DNA of 64,000 nt from Clostridia bacterium (GCA_017409575.1 JAFQSM010000089.1:62001-126000), one strand, 5' to 3'. Counted from the stretch's first letter, positions 8,546 through 17,905 are shown. Program-made: numbers and translations. The notes: generated by a model not told the origin, from the sequence alone.

Positions 8546-8722
8546 AAAGTTGCCGCTTATAGTTCAGTAACTCAATCGGATGAGATGGTGGCAAGGTTAA
8601 AAGAAGCAAACGCGAATGTGACATATACCAGACTTGACGGAGCGGGGCATAATGCCTGGGAATATGCATACAATGAAGAATTGCTGCAGTGGCTTTTAAG
8701 TAAGAAAAAGCAGAAAAAATGA
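8546..8722 (+). pseudogene. C-terminal remnant of an alpha/beta-hydrolase (esterase/dienelactone hydrolase type)
   Basis: The open frame encodes about 58 residues including SDEMVARLKEANANVTYTRL and GAGHNAWEYAYNEELLQWLL. This is the typical end of a polyhydroxybutyrate-depolymerase or dienelactone-hydrolase-like esterase, with the catalytic His in the GAGHNAW motif. A stop codon directly upstream and the absence of the nucleophile elbow show that the N-terminal three quarters are gone. Its stop overlaps the ATG of the next gene (ATGA), so the original genes were probably translationally coupled. Confidence 0.7.
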
Positions 8723-9144
8723 AAAGATTCGTAAATATATCTTTTTTACTGCTGATTGCAACATTATGTGTATTTTTTAGTGCCTGTGGTGATGCTGATT
8801 CACAAAAGAATCTTTGGGAAACAGCCACCTATACCGAGGATACTGAACTTGGGACAGGAGCAAAAACAGTGAAGCTTGAAGTTAAAGCAGGGGAGAAGTC
8901 TGTGACTTTTACCATAAAAACAGATAAAGAAATTTTGGGTGAAGCGCTTGTCGACAATGAAATAATTTCGGGCGAAAAAGGGGCATATGGACTGTATGTA
9001 AAGGTTGCAAACGGAATTACTGCCGATTATGATGAAGACAAAAGCTACTGGGCTATTACCCAAAACGGAGAAAGCGTAATGACCGGAGTAGACGGCATCA
9101 AATTTTCGGACGGGGAGCATTATGAACTGGTTTATACCAGGTAA
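8719..9144 (+). CDS. Lipoprotein with DUF4430-like domain
   Basis: The 141-residue protein has a lipoprotein signal (MKRFVNISFLLLIATLCVFF, lipobox SAC with Cys at about residue 23). The mature part has the DUF4430 (transcobalamin C-terminal-like) pattern: GAKTVKLEVK, TIKTDKEILGEALVDNEI, GLYVKVANGI, a short acidic loop and YWAITQNGESVMTGVDGI, ending with GEHYELVYT. Such domains are found in extracellular cobalamin- or adhesion-linked proteins; the ligand here is unknown. It probably sits on the outer face of the membrane. The next gene, 17 bases on, encodes a Cys-rich small protein. Confidence 0.75.
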   Translation: MKRFVNISFLLLIATLCVFFSACGDADSQKNLWETATYTEDTELGTGAKTVKLEVKAGEKSVTFTIKTDKEILGEALVDNEIISGEKGAYGLYVKVANGITADYDEDKSYWAITQNGESVMTGVDGIKFSDGEHYELVYTR

Positions 9145-9161
9145 AATAAACGGAGTGTGTT

Positions 9162-9437
9162 ATGGAAAACGGTTACTCTTATTTTAAAAATACTGAATGT
9201 GAGTACTTCCCCTGCCACAAGACTGAGTGTGAAGAGTTCAACTGTTTGTTTTGTTATTGTCCTCTTTATGCTTTAGGAGATAAATGCGGAGGGCGTTATA
9301 CTTATACAGAGAATGGTATAAAAGACTGCTCTAAATGCCTTATCCCTCACAGTAAAGACGGATATTCTTATGTTTTATCAAAACTTGCTGATGCTTTGAA
9401 CATAGCTGAAGAAAAGAAGACAACCAACAAAGCTTAA
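9162..9437 (+). CDS. Cysteine-rich small-domain protein
   Basis: The 91-residue protein has ten cysteines in a compact pattern: NTECEYFPCHKTECEEFNC, then LFCYCPLYALGDKCGG, and KDCSKCLIPH. This is the Cys-rich small domain seen as stand-alone proteins and in some cobamide-related proteins of Clostridia and methanogens. The cysteines probably bind a metal or Fe-S cluster. No signal peptide is present, so it is cytosolic. Its location after a DUF4430 (transcobalamin-like) lipoprotein fits a cobamide link, but that is inference. The ribosome-binding site is GGAGTGTG. Confidence 0.75.
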   Translation: MENGYSYFKNTECEYFPCHKTECEEFNCLFCYCPLYALGDKCGGRYTYTENGIKDCSKCLIPHSKDGYSYVLSKLADALNIAEEKKTTNKA

Positions 9438-9471
9438 ATTATATACGATAAAAATTATAGGAGGAATTATT

Positions 9472-10311
9472 ATGAGAGAGATTAGTGCTGCAAAAATCAC
9501 CGAAACGGTGAAGAATTTATGCATTGAAGCAAACTGTCATCTGACTGATGATATTAAAAACCGAATAAAAGATTTTCACGAAGATGAAAACTGGGGACAA
9601 GCCAAGGAGATTCTTGAACGGATTATCGAAAATTATGAAATATCCGATGAGAAAAATCAGCCTGTTTGCCAGGATACTGGAGTTGCTTGTGTGTTTCTTA
9701 AAATCGGCCAGGATGTGCATGTAAATGGAGATATAACCGAAGCAGTTAATGAGGGCGTAAGACAAGGCTATGATGAAGGATACCTCAGAAAAAGTGTAGT
9801 GCGCGACCCTCTTGACAGAGTGAATACAGGCGACAATACACCTGCGATGCTCTATTTTGAAATTGTACCGGGAGACAAGATTGAAGTTACTGTTGCTCCC
9901 AAGGGGTTTGGAAGCGAGAATATGAGTAAAATTGCAATGCTTCGTCCGTCTGACGGACTTCAAGGGGTAAAGGACTTTGTAGTAAAAACAGTTGAGGAAG
10001 CCGGACCTAACCCCTGCCCGCCTGTTGTTGTAGGCGTGGGAATAGGCGGTACATTTGACAAAGCAGCTTATCTTGCCAAAAAGGCACTTCTTCGTCCGGT
10101 TGACATTCCAAACAATGAAGAATTTTATGCTAATCTTGAAAAGGAACTGCTTGATGAAATAAATAATCTTGGTATTGGACCTCAGGGCTTTGGCGGCAAA
10201 ACTACGGCTCTTGCTGTAAATATCGAGAAGTTTCCAACACATATCGCGGGACTTCCTGTAGCGGTCAATATCAATTGCCATGTTACAAGACATCGTACGG
10301 AGGTGATATAA
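9472..10311 (+). CDS. Fe-S fumarate hydratase (class I), alpha subunit (FumA/TtdA family)
   Basis: The 279-residue protein is the catalytic N-terminal subunit of a two-subunit Fe-S hydro-lyase. Cluster cysteines are visible in QPVCQDTGV, in PNPCPPVVVGVGIGGT and in NINCHVTRH. Product specificity (fumarate/malate versus tartrate/oxaloacetate) cannot be settled from sequence, but fumarase is the usual role in Clostridia. It is immediately followed by the beta subunit, whose ATG comes directly after the stop. A clean AGGAGG ribosome-binding site precedes the start. The cluster is oxygen-sensitive, consistent with an anaerobe. Confidence 0.9.
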   Translation: MREISAAKITETVKNLCIEANCHLTDDIKNRIKDFHEDENWGQAKEILERIIENYEISDEKNQPVCQDTGVACVFLKIGQDVHVNGDITEAVNEGVRQGYDEGYLRKSVVRDPLDRVNTGDNTPAMLYFEIVPGDKIEVTVAPKGFGSENMSKIAMLRPSDGLQGVKDFVVKTVEEAGPNPCPPVVVGVGIGGTFDKAAYLAKKALLRPVDIPNNEEFYANLEKELLDEINNLGIGPQGFGGKTTALAVNIEKFPTHIAGLPVAVNINCHVTRHRTEVI

Positions 10312-10884
10312 ATGGCTATATCAATTCAAACACCATTAACCCGTGAAAAAGTAAAAACATTGAAGGCAGGAGACAGCTGCTTGATATCAGGCGTAATTTA
10401 CACCGCAAGAGATGCTGCCCACAAGCGTTTGTGCGAGCTTCTTGCACAGGGTAAAGAACTGCCGATTGATATAAAGGACAGCACAATATATTTTGTAGGT
10501 CCGACTCCGGCGAAACCCGGTCAGGCTATCGGTTCTGCCGGCCCTACAACATCATATCGTATGGATGCGTACAGTCCCGATTTGATAGCTATAGGTCAGA
10601 CCGGTATGATTGGCAAAGGCAAACGCGGTCCCGAAGTGATTGAAGCAATGAAAAAATACGGAGCAGTTTACTTTGGAGCTATAGGTGGCTGTGGAGCACT
10701 CCTCAGCAAATGTATCAAAAAAGCCGAAGTTGTTGCATACGATGACCTTGGAGCTGAGGCTATCCGCAGACTTGAGGTTGAAGATTTTCCTGTGGTTGTA
10801 ATAATAGACAGTGAGGGAAATAATCTTTATGAGACAGGAAGAGCAAATTATCTTGCTCAAAAGAAAAGGATGAGTAATTTTTGA
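10312..10884 (+). CDS. Fe-S fumarate hydratase (class I), beta subunit (FumB/TtdB family)
   Basis: The 190-residue protein carries the hydro-lyase C-terminal domain: GDSCLISGVIYTARDAAHKR, IYFVGPTPAKPGQAIGSAGP, TTSYRMDAY, GMIGKGKRG and FGAIGGCGALLSKCI. It completes the active site of the alpha subunit encoded just upstream, with a shared GGAGGTGAT ribosome-binding site in the end of that gene. It interconverts malate and fumarate. Length is normal for a split class I enzyme. A weak terminator hairpin follows at 10912-10945. Confidence 0.9.
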   Translation: MAISIQTPLTREKVKTLKAGDSCLISGVIYTARDAAHKRLCELLAQGKELPIDIKDSTIYFVGPTPAKPGQAIGSAGPTTSYRMDAYSPDLIAIGQTGMIGKGKRGPEVIEAMKKYGAVYFGAIGGCGALLSKCIKKAEVVAYDDLGAEAIRRLEVEDFPVVVIIDSEGNNLYETGRANYLAQKKRMSNF

Positions 10885-10911
10885 GTAACATTGTGAACAA
10901 TTGAGTAAGAT

Positions 10912-10945
10912 AAGTGCTGCTGAGATGACTTGGTAGCACTTTTTC
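10912..10945 (+). terminator. Weak terminator after the fumarase genes
   Basis: AAGTGCT and AGCACTT form a 7-bp stem with a 16-base loop and TTTT behind it. Confidence 0.5.
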
Positions 10946-10981
10946 TGTTAAGACTTCAAAGACAAAAATGGAGAAAACAAA

Positions 10982-12535
10982 ATGAGTATATTAAATGCAG
11001 AAAATATAACACACAGTTTTGGCGGGCGTCAGATTTTGGAGGATGCCACATTCCGCCTTTTGAAAGGTGAACATATCGGACTTGTGGGTGCAAATGGTGA
11101 GGGTAAATCCAGCTTCCTCAAAATAATCACCGGTGAGCTTCAGCCTGACAGTGGAACTGTTGAATGGTGCAGGCATATTACATATGGGTATCTTGACCAG
11201 TATTCAAGTCTTGAAAAGGGCAAAACCATAATGGATGTTTTAAGAGGGGCATTTTCACACCTGTCATCGCTTGAAGAAGAGATGATAAGTATGTATGACA
11301 AAATGGCAGATGCCACAGACCAGGAAATTGCCGATATGATGGAAGAAGTGGGTGAAATGCAGGAAATTCTGGATTCCTCGGGGTATTATACCATAGATAC
11401 CAAGATTTCGGAGTATGCAAATGGCCTGGGACTTGGGGAAATAGGTCTTAACAGAGATGTTTCGGAGCTGAGTGGCGGTCAGAGAGCCAAGGTCTTGCTT
11501 GCAAAAGTGTTGCTTGAAAATCCTATGATTCTGATTCTGGATGAGCCTACAAACTTTCTTGATGAAAATCATATAAATTGGCTTACCGGATTTTTGCAGA
11601 ACTATGAAAATGCTTTTATTCTGGTATCTCACGATATACCGTTTTTGACAAAGGTAACAAACATCATATATCATCTTGAAAATACAATTCTTACCCGATA
11701 TAAAGGGACTTATGATGATTTTTTGAGGATGTATGAGCTTAAAAAACAGCAAAACGAGCAAGCGTATAAAAAACAGCAGAAGAAAATTGCCGACCTCGAG
11801 GAATTTGTAGCGAAAAACAAGGCAAGAGCGGCGACGGCAACTCTTGCAAGGTCAAGGCAAAAAGAACTTGACAAGATGGAAAGAATAAGTCTTGCACCTG
11901 AAAAAGTCAAACCTACATTTAATTTTAAAACTGACAGAGCGCCGGGCAAAATTGTTATATTGGCAAAAGGTTTGGTTATTGGATATGATTCGCCGCTTAC
12001 CAAAAAAATTGATATTGAAATAGAACGCAACAAAAAAATTGCAATCAAGGGTGTAAACGGACTTGGAAAATCAACTCTTCTCAAAACTCTTTTAAAACTT
12101 ATTCCGGCAGTGGAGGGCGAGATTGTTCACGACCAGTTTGTGAATGTTGGATATTTTGAGCAAGAGGAGAGCGCATCCGACAAAACGGCACTTCAGGAGT
12201 TCTGGGACGAATTCCCTTCGCTTACAAATGCCGAGGCACGCGCGGCACTTGCCAAATGCGGACTTACTACCGAGCATATTACAACACAGATGAGGGTTTT
12301 GTCAGGTGGCGAGAATGCAAAGGTAAGGCTTTGCAAGATAATGCAAAATCCTGCCAATCTGCTTGTTCTTGACGAGCCTACCAATCACCTTGATGTAGCG
12401 GCAAAAGAAGAACTCGCCCGGGCGATAAAGGGATTCCGCGGTACAGTTTTGCTGGTTTGCCATGAAAGCGAATTTTATACAGATGTTGTTGACGAAGTAT
12501 GGGATGTTTCGGACTGGAGTACAAAAATAGTATAA
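10982..12535 (+). CDS. ABC-F family ATPase (translation-associated)
   Basis: The 517-residue protein has two ABC ATPase domains and no membrane segments. Walker A motifs are GANGEGKSS (about residue 40) and GVNGLGKST (about 365), signatures LSGGQRAKV and LSGGENAKV, Walker B LILDEPTNFLD and LVLDEPTNHLD. A basic linker (residues about 245-310, rich in KKQQKKIADLEEF and ARSRQKELDKMERI) separates them, as in ABC-F proteins that bind the ribosomal E site. Some family members give antibiotic resistance by target protection, others (YbiT/EttA-like) act in normal translation. This one resembles the housekeeping YbiT/YkpA type. A TetR regulator follows 13 bases later. Confidence 0.9.
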   Translation: MSILNAENITHSFGGRQILEDATFRLLKGEHIGLVGANGEGKSSFLKIITGELQPDSGTVEWCRHITYGYLDQYSSLEKGKTIMDVLRGAFSHLSSLEEEMISMYDKMADATDQEIADMMEEVGEMQEILDSSGYYTIDTKISEYANGLGLGEIGLNRDVSELSGGQRAKVLLAKVLLENPMILILDEPTNFLDENHINWLTGFLQNYENAFILVSHDIPFLTKVTNIIYHLENTILTRYKGTYDDFLRMYELKKQQNEQAYKKQQKKIADLEEFVAKNKARAATATLARSRQKELDKMERISLAPEKVKPTFNFKTDRAPGKIVILAKGLVIGYDSPLTKKIDIEIERNKKIAIKGVNGLGKSTLLKTLLKLIPAVEGEIVHDQFVNVGYFEQEESASDKTALQEFWDEFPSLTNAEARAALAKCGLTTEHITTQMRVLSGGENAKVRLCKIMQNPANLLVLDEPTNHLDVAAKEELARAIKGFRGTVLLVCHESEFYTDVVDEVWDVSDWSTKIV

Positions 12536-12548
12536 ATGAGGAATTGGT

Positions 12549-13133
12549 ATGTCAAAGAAAAATGATAAAAATACTAAAGGCAAAATAATAAATGCGGCAT
12601 GGAATTTGTTCTATGAACAGGGATATGACAATACAACAGTTGAAGAAATTATAGAAAAGTCAGGAACATCCAAGGGCTCGTTTTATCATTATTTTGAGGG
12701 TAAGGATGCACTTTTGGGGTCGTTGTCTTATATATTTGACGAAGAATATCAAAAACTTCAAGGTGATATGTCTGACAATATGTCGTGTATCGAAAAACTG
12801 CTATACCTGAATTGCGAACTTTTTGCTTTTATAGAAGACAGAATAGATATAGAGCTTTTGACCAGACTTTATTCGACACAGCTTGTTACAAAGGGCGAAA
12901 AGCACCTTCTTGACAACAAGAGACTTTATTACAAACTTTTGAAAAAAATTGTTACAGACGGACAGGCAAACAATGAAATAACCGACAAAATGACAGTGAG
13001 CGAAATTGTGAAGCTTTATGCGATGAGTGAACGCGCACTTATATATGACTGGTGTATATGCAAGGGGGAATATTCGCTGTCTTCTTATGCAAAACGGATT
13101 ATGCCTATGTTTTTGTCGGGAATTAGTATTTAA
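12549..13133 (+). CDS. TetR/AcrR family transcriptional regulator
   Basis: The 194-residue protein has the TetR N-terminal HTH (KIINAAWNLFYEQGYDNTTV, then EEIIEKSGTSKGSFYHYFEGK at about residues 13-55) and a variable all-helical ligand-binding domain. It lies 13 bases after the ABC-F gene on the same strand, so it may control that gene and itself. It could also act on putP downstream, which has its own promoter. No clear operator palindrome was found by eye. Confidence 0.9.
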   Translation: MSKKNDKNTKGKIINAAWNLFYEQGYDNTTVEEIIEKSGTSKGSFYHYFEGKDALLGSLSYIFDEEYQKLQGDMSDNMSCIEKLLYLNCELFAFIEDRIDIELLTRLYSTQLVTKGEKHLLDNKRLYYKLLKKIVTDGQANNEITDKMTVSEIVKLYAMSERALIYDWCICKGEYSLSSYAKRIMPMFLSGISI

Positions 13134-13223
13134 AATGGTATTATATAATTTGCCTTTTACTTCGGTATTTTTTGTTAAAAACAGAGAATTAAGTACAGAA
13201 TACAGTCTATACTTAGTTCTATG

Positions 13224-13252
13224 TTGATTTTTACCAAAATATGTAGTATAAT
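13224..13252 (+). promoter_or_regulatory. Promoter of putP
   Basis: TTGATT (13224-13229), 17-base spacer, TATAAT (13247-13252). Confidence 0.75.
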
Positions 13253-13282
13253 GAATACAATTAAGATTTAGGAGGAATATTT

Positions 13283-14839
13283 ATGAGTAGTGAAACACTT
13301 CAAATTCTTATTGCTATGGTTATTTATATGGCTGTAGTAATTGTTATTGGTGTTGCATTTGCAAAAAAAGCAAATGTAAGTTCAGAAAACTATTATCTTG
13401 GAGGTCGTTCGCTTGGCCCCTGGGTTACCGCTATGAGTGCCGAAGCATCAGATATGAGCGGATGGCTTCTTATGGGACTTCCCGGTGTTGCTTACTGGTG
13501 CGGTCGTGCTGATGCTGCCTGGACAGCTATCGGCCTTGCAATTGGTACATACTTAAACTGGCTTTTTGTATCAAGAAGACTTCGCAGATACAGTATAAGA
13601 GCAAATAATTCTATTACCTTGCCGGAATTTTTCTCGAACAGATTTCGCGAAAAGAAAAAGGTTATTCTTACAATTGCGGCTTTGTTTATACTTATTTTCT
13701 TTACAGTTTATGCATCAAGCTGCTTTGTAACATGCGGTAAGCTTTTCTCGACATTGTTTGGACTTCCATATATCCCGATGATGTTGGTTGGCGCGGCATT
13801 TGTTTTGATTTATACCATTCTTGGCGGATTTTTGGCTGAAAGTGCGTCTGACTTTATGCAGGGTATAGTAATGATTATTGCCCTTATTGTAATTGTTGCA
13901 GTTGGTACAATCAGCGCAGGCGGAATTGGTGCAATAATCGAAAACGCAAAGCAAATCCCCGGATTTTTGGACTTCTTTGGCCTTGCAAATCCTGCTTTGG
14001 GCGAAATTGGAACTCAGATTGTTGAAGCAGGTAAGCCTGTTTTTGGAGAGGCAAAGGAATATGGAGTGCTCAGCATTTGTTCGATGCTTGCCTGGGGACT
14101 GGGATACTTTGGTATGCCTCAGGTTCTTTTGAGATTTATGGCTATCCGTGAAGAAAAAGAGCTTAAGATGTCAAGAAGAATTGCAATGATTTGGGTTTTT
14201 ATATCACTTGGTGTTGCAGTATTTATTGGTCTTTTGGGAAGACAGCTTTATCCCACAACTCATTTGACTGCTTCTGCGGCAGAAAATATATTCATTACAC
14301 TTGCGACAAGCTCGCTTCCTGCAATCCTGGCAGGTTTTGTAATGGCAGGTATCCTTGCTGCCACAATCAGTTCATCTGACTCGTATTTGCTGATTGCAGC
14401 TTCTGCTTTTGCAAAAAATATTTATCAGGGTGTATTCAGCAAAAAAGCATCCGACAAGCAGGTAATGTTGATTACCAGACTGACACTTCTTGCGATTGCT
14501 CTTATTGCGATTGTCATTGCCCTTGATGAAAACAGCGTTATATTTAAGATAGTTTCGTTTGCCTGGGCGGGCTTTGGTGCGACATTTGGTCCGCTTATGC
14601 TGTTCTCACTTTTCTGGAAGAGAACAACACGGGCAGGTGCTGTTGCCGGCATGGTAAGTGGTGCCACTATGGTGTTTGTATGGAAACTTTGCATAAGCAA
14701 GCTTGGTGGTGTCTTTGCGATTTACGAACTTCTTCCGGCGTTTATAATTTCTTCGATATTTATAGTAGTGGTATCCTTGATTACCCCTGCACCATCTGAA
14801 GAAATTTGCGAAGATTTTGAATATGTAAGTGCAAAATAA
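13283..14839 (+). CDS. putP: Sodium/proline symporter
   Basis: The 518-residue protein of the solute:sodium symporter family has about 13 transmembrane helices. The family signature stretches YYLGGRSLGPWVTAMSAEAS and DMSGWLLMGLPGVAY, and FFTVYASSCFVTCG and SSSDSYLLIAASAFAKN, are those of PutP, including the Na+-site Ser/Asp residues. It imports proline with Na+. It is monocistronic, with its own promoter and AGGAGGAA ribosome-binding site. Proline specificity is inferred from overall resemblance; a related amino acid is possible. Confidence 0.88.
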   Translation: MSSETLQILIAMVIYMAVVIVIGVAFAKKANVSSENYYLGGRSLGPWVTAMSAEASDMSGWLLMGLPGVAYWCGRADAAWTAIGLAIGTYLNWLFVSRRLRRYSIRANNSITLPEFFSNRFREKKKVILTIAALFILIFFTVYASSCFVTCGKLFSTLFGLPYIPMMLVGAAFVLIYTILGGFLAESASDFMQGIVMIIALIVIVAVGTISAGGIGAIIENAKQIPGFLDFFGLANPALGEIGTQIVEAGKPVFGEAKEYGVLSICSMLAWGLGYFGMPQVLLRFMAIREEKELKMSRRIAMIWVFISLGVAVFIGLLGRQLYPTTHLTASAAENIFITLATSSLPAILAGFVMAGILAATISSSDSYLLIAASAFAKNIYQGVFSKKASDKQVMLITRLTLLAIALIAIVIALDENSVIFKIVSFAWAGFGATFGPLMLFSLFWKRTTRAGAVAGMVSGATMVFVWKLCISKLGGVFAIYELLPAFIISSIFIVVVSLITPAPSEEICEDFEYVSAK

Positions 14840-14968
14840 TGTAAAATATAATCAAAAAGGCTATTCTATATGGGGATTGTCTTTTTGACCTTGACAGAAT
14901 ATTTATAAATTTAATTACATTAATAAACAAAAAATAATATAATTCTATAAATAAAGGGGTTATCAATT

Positions 14969-15769
14969 ATGGGATTTTTAAAAGGTAAAACAGCGATTAT
15001 AACAGGAGCAGGCTTTGCAACACTCTCGGACGGCAGATGTGGGTCTATAGGATATGGTATTGCCACGGCTTATGCCAAAGAGGGCGCGAATCTGGTTATA
15101 ACGGGCAGAAATGTTGCAAAGCTTGAAAAAGCAAAGGAAGAACTTGAAAAGCTTTACGGAATAAAAGTTCTTGCACTTTCGGCAGATATTTCGGAAGGCG
15201 CAGACAACGAGCAGATTGCAAAAAATGTTGCAGATGAGGCTGTAAAAGCGTTTGGAAGAATCGACGTTTTAATAAATAATGCACAGGCTTCTGCATCAGG
15301 TGTTACAATACAGGACCACACTACAGAGCAGTTCAATCTGGCGATGTACTCGGGATTGTATGCTACTTTTTATTATATGAAAGCCTGCTATCCTTATTTA
15401 AAGGAAACTCAGGGAAGTGTTATCAACTTTGCATCCGGTGCGGGTTTGTTTGGAAATTACGGTCAATGCTCGTATGCTGCGGCAAAAGAAGCCATTCGTG
15501 GTCTTTCGCGTGTGGCTGCAACCGAGTGGGCAAAGGACGGAATTAACACAAATGTTGTTTGTCCTTTGGCATGGACAGCTCAGCTTGAAAACTTTCAAAA
15601 CGCTTATCCCGATGCGTTTAAAGCAAATGTAAAGATGCCGCCCGCAGGTCATTTTGGTGATTCGGAACTTGAAATAGGCCGAGTATGTGTTCAGCTTGCA
15701 TCTCCTGACTTTAAATATATGAACGGTGAAACACTTACTTTGGAAGGCGGAATGGGACTTCGTCCGTAA
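14969..15769 (+). CDS. SDR family oxidoreductase
   Basis: The 266-residue classical short-chain dehydrogenase has an N-terminal Rossmann fold (TAIITGAGFATLSDGRCGSI then GYGIATAYA, an expanded GxxxGxG loop), LSADIS, NNAQASASG (NNAG in most relatives), NFASGAG and the catalytic YAAAKEA. The C-terminus GETLTLEGGMGLRP is typical. The expanded glycine loop and the NNAQ variant suggest a subfamily with a special cofactor or substrate. The substrate is not known. The ribosome-binding site is AAAGGGG. The broken AraC regulator downstream points the same way and may once have regulated it. Confidence 0.85.
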   Translation: MGFLKGKTAIITGAGFATLSDGRCGSIGYGIATAYAKEGANLVITGRNVAKLEKAKEELEKLYGIKVLALSADISEGADNEQIAKNVADEAVKAFGRIDVLINNAQASASGVTIQDHTTEQFNLAMYSGLYATFYYMKACYPYLKETQGSVINFASGAGLFGNYGQCSYAAAKEAIRGLSRVAATEWAKDGINTNVVCPLAWTAQLENFQNAYPDAFKANVKMPPAGHFGDSELEIGRVCVQLASPDFKYMNGETLTLEGGMGLRP

Positions 15770-15812
15770 AAAGTATCGTGGTTTAACGACTCAATAGAAA
15801 AGAGGGGTCTGT

Positions 15813-16756
15813 GTGCTTGACAAAAACCTTCTTGAAAATCTGAAAAAGTAACTTGTGAAGAACAAAAAATTCTTGATGGTGAAAGTGTTGATAAAGAACT
15901 TTAATGGGCTGTGACAATATTATAAACAGCAAAAAATACTTGCAAAAGGAAAGCAGATTGCAGTAAGACCCCATGTAAGATTTGTTGATTTTCCTAAACA
16001 TTCCCACGACTCTGTTGAGATTGTTTATGTATGCAGCGGAAGTACCACGCATATAGTAAATGGCAACAAAATTCATCTTAAAGAGGGCGAGCTTATCCTT
16101 TTGTGTCAAGGCGCAAAACAGAAAATACTTGCTGCAGGGTATGATGTTATTGCGGTAAATTTTATTATACTGCCTGAGTTTTTTGATGATACGCTGAAAA
16201 TACTTGGAAAAGAAAATACTTTACTTAGAAAATTTGTGACTGATTGCCTGAAAAACAATGGGTCGGGGACTGTGTATCTGCATTTTCAGGTGGCAGATGT
16301 CCTGCCCGTACAAAACCTGGTTGAGAATCTTATATATTCTTTGACAGATAATAGGTCAGGTAAAAGCAACATAAACCGGATTACTATGGGGCTTATATTC
16401 CTGAACCTTATAGAGTGTGCGGAAAAACTGGCGCCTGCTGATGAGGAAAAAAACTTGTAGTTAAAGTCCTTAGGTTTATCGAAAAAATTACAAAAACGGC
16501 AGCTTAACAAATCTTGCACAGGAACTTCATTATGACGTAAGCACTCTGTCACGAATAATAAAAAAAAGAGACAGGAAAAAATTACACCGATTTGGTAAGG
16601 GAAAAGAGACTGTCTCAGGTGTGCTTTTTTATAGAGTCAACCAATATGAATATTGATGAAATAGCCGCATTGGTGGGATATGAGAATGTAAGCTTTTTCT
16701 ACAGGCTTTTTAAAAAGACTTTTGGCGTTTCACCCAAACAATATCGAAAAAGATAG
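15813..16756 (+). pseudogene. AraC family transcriptional regulator, multiply frameshifted
   Basis: Reading across frames gives an almost complete AraC regulator: N-terminus LDKNLLENLKK, TCEEQKILDGESVDKEL, then a cupin domain with RPHVRFVDFPKHSHDSVEIV, and a double HTH with LTNLAQELHYDVSTLSRIIK and IDEIAALVGYENVSFFYRLF, ending FGVSPKQYRKR. Breaks are needed near 15848, 15902, 16450 (A7 run), 16487 (A6 run) and 16565 (A8 run). Most breaks lie in poly-A tracts. The ATP-free, ligand-binding plus two-HTH design is typical. The largest intact piece is 16101-16460. The IS3 element begins 24 bases after its end. Confidence 0.8.
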
Positions 16757-16839
16757 TGCAAATAAGGACATTTTTGTAGTGAACTGCACCATTTTGTGCG
16801 GACAGCACAAAAAAGGATTCCTATGGTAAAATATTTACC

Positions 16840-17577
16840 TTAAGCAACATACTGACATCGCATTTCATGTGGTGTCAGTTTTGTTTTTAGTTGTATTCTC
16901 TCATTGTTGTAAAAATGTATATATTCATCTATGATGAGGCGAGCCTCATCATAGGTTTTGAGTTTAATTCTGTAAATACACTCTGTTTTAAGAATGGAAA
17001 AGAAATTTTCCGCTAAAGCATTATCATAAGGATTTCCTTTCCTTGACATCGATGGCGTAATGTTGTATGATTTAGTTAGGCGATAATACTGATTTGAGGT
17101 GTATTGAAAGCCTTGGTCACTGTGGAGCTGCAACTCTGCAGTGACTTTCTCTTTTTTCTTGGCTGCTCTGATTGTACTCAATACAAGATTAACATTCTGC
17201 TCCGTTCCGGTTTTGTAGGCAACAATGCTGTTGTCATATAAATCTCTTATGACCGATAGATACAACACCCCTTGTTTTGTGTGTATGTATGAAATATCTG
17301 TAACCCATTTTTGGTTTGGTCTTTCTGCAGAAAAATCTCTGTTTAGTAAATTAGGATATTTGTGAAGATAATCTCCATAATTGCGATATTTCTTTCTTCT
17401 GATTATCGAAAGTAAGCCATATTTCTGCATTACACGCAGAATTGTTTTGGGATTGTGATATATCCCTTGTCTTTCAAGCCATATATGTACTCTGCGATAA
17501 CCATAAGTCTTGCCACATCTGTCCTGACATTCTTTTATCTTTTCTGCCAAAGACAAGACTTTTGCAGGGATATCCAT
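16840..17577 (-). CDS. IS3-family transposase, orfB (DDE integrase domain)
   Basis: The 245-residue protein has an N-terminal HTH_21-like region (CGKTYGYRRVHIWLERQG) and an rve core with the catalytic triad in VTDISYIHT, LHSDQGFQYTS and NALAENFFSILKTE, ending YNNERIQLKTKLTPHEMR. All three acidic residues are present. The frame can be read further upstream of the ATG without a stop for at least 14 codons, so translation may begin earlier or by frameshift from orfA. Confidence 0.92.
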   Translation of the reverse strand: MDIPAKVLSLAEKIKECQDRCGKTYGYRRVHIWLERQGIYHNPKTILRVMQKYGLLSIIRRKKYRNYGDYLHKYPNLLNRDFSAERPNQKWVTDISYIHTKQGVLYLSVIRDLYDNSIVAYKTGTEQNVNLVLSTIRAAKKKEKVTAELQLHSDQGFQYTSNQYYRLTKSYNITPSMSRKGNPYDNALAENFFSILKTECIYRIKLKTYDEARLIIDEYIHFYNNERIQLKTKLTPHEMRCQYVA

Positions 17578-17611
17578 TCGAGATACATAACCATATACTT
17601 TACACTCGTTC

Positions 17612-17905
17612 TCACTTCCTTTCTGTGAGCGAGAGAAAATCCCGCAACAATTCGTTTCCCATCTTTAACCTTTTGTTTTCGTATTTGTACTCTTGCAATG
17701 TCTTTGCAGGTTTCCTTCCTCGTTGCTTCGGAACACTAAAATTACGCAATTTATTGTTTTCTCTTGTACACATATTTTTTATAGTCTTGAATGGTTTGTT
17801 ATACTCTGCAGCTAATGATTTAACCGATTTACCTTCGTGGTGTTTTCTAACAATCTCATCGATTATCGTTTGGGGAGTATTAGGTGTTCCTTTTCGTCTT
17901 GGCAT
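17612..17905 (-). CDS. IS3-family transposase, orfA (HTH)
   Basis: The 97-residue protein starts MPRRKGTPNTPQTIIDEIVR at 17905, just after an AGGAGG ribosome-binding site. It contains a homeodomain-like HTH (HHEGKSVKSLAAEYNKPFKT) and a C-terminal leucine-zipper-like helix (YKYENKRLKMGNELLRDFL). OrfA binds the inverted repeats. A longer in-frame ATG exists at 17953 but lies within the terminal repeat and lacks a ribosome-binding site. Confidence 0.88.
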   Translation of the reverse strand: MPRRKGTPNTPQTIIDEIVRKHHEGKSVKSLAAEYNKPFKTIKNMCTRENNKLRNFSVPKQRGRKPAKTLQEYKYENKRLKMGNELLRDFLSLTERK

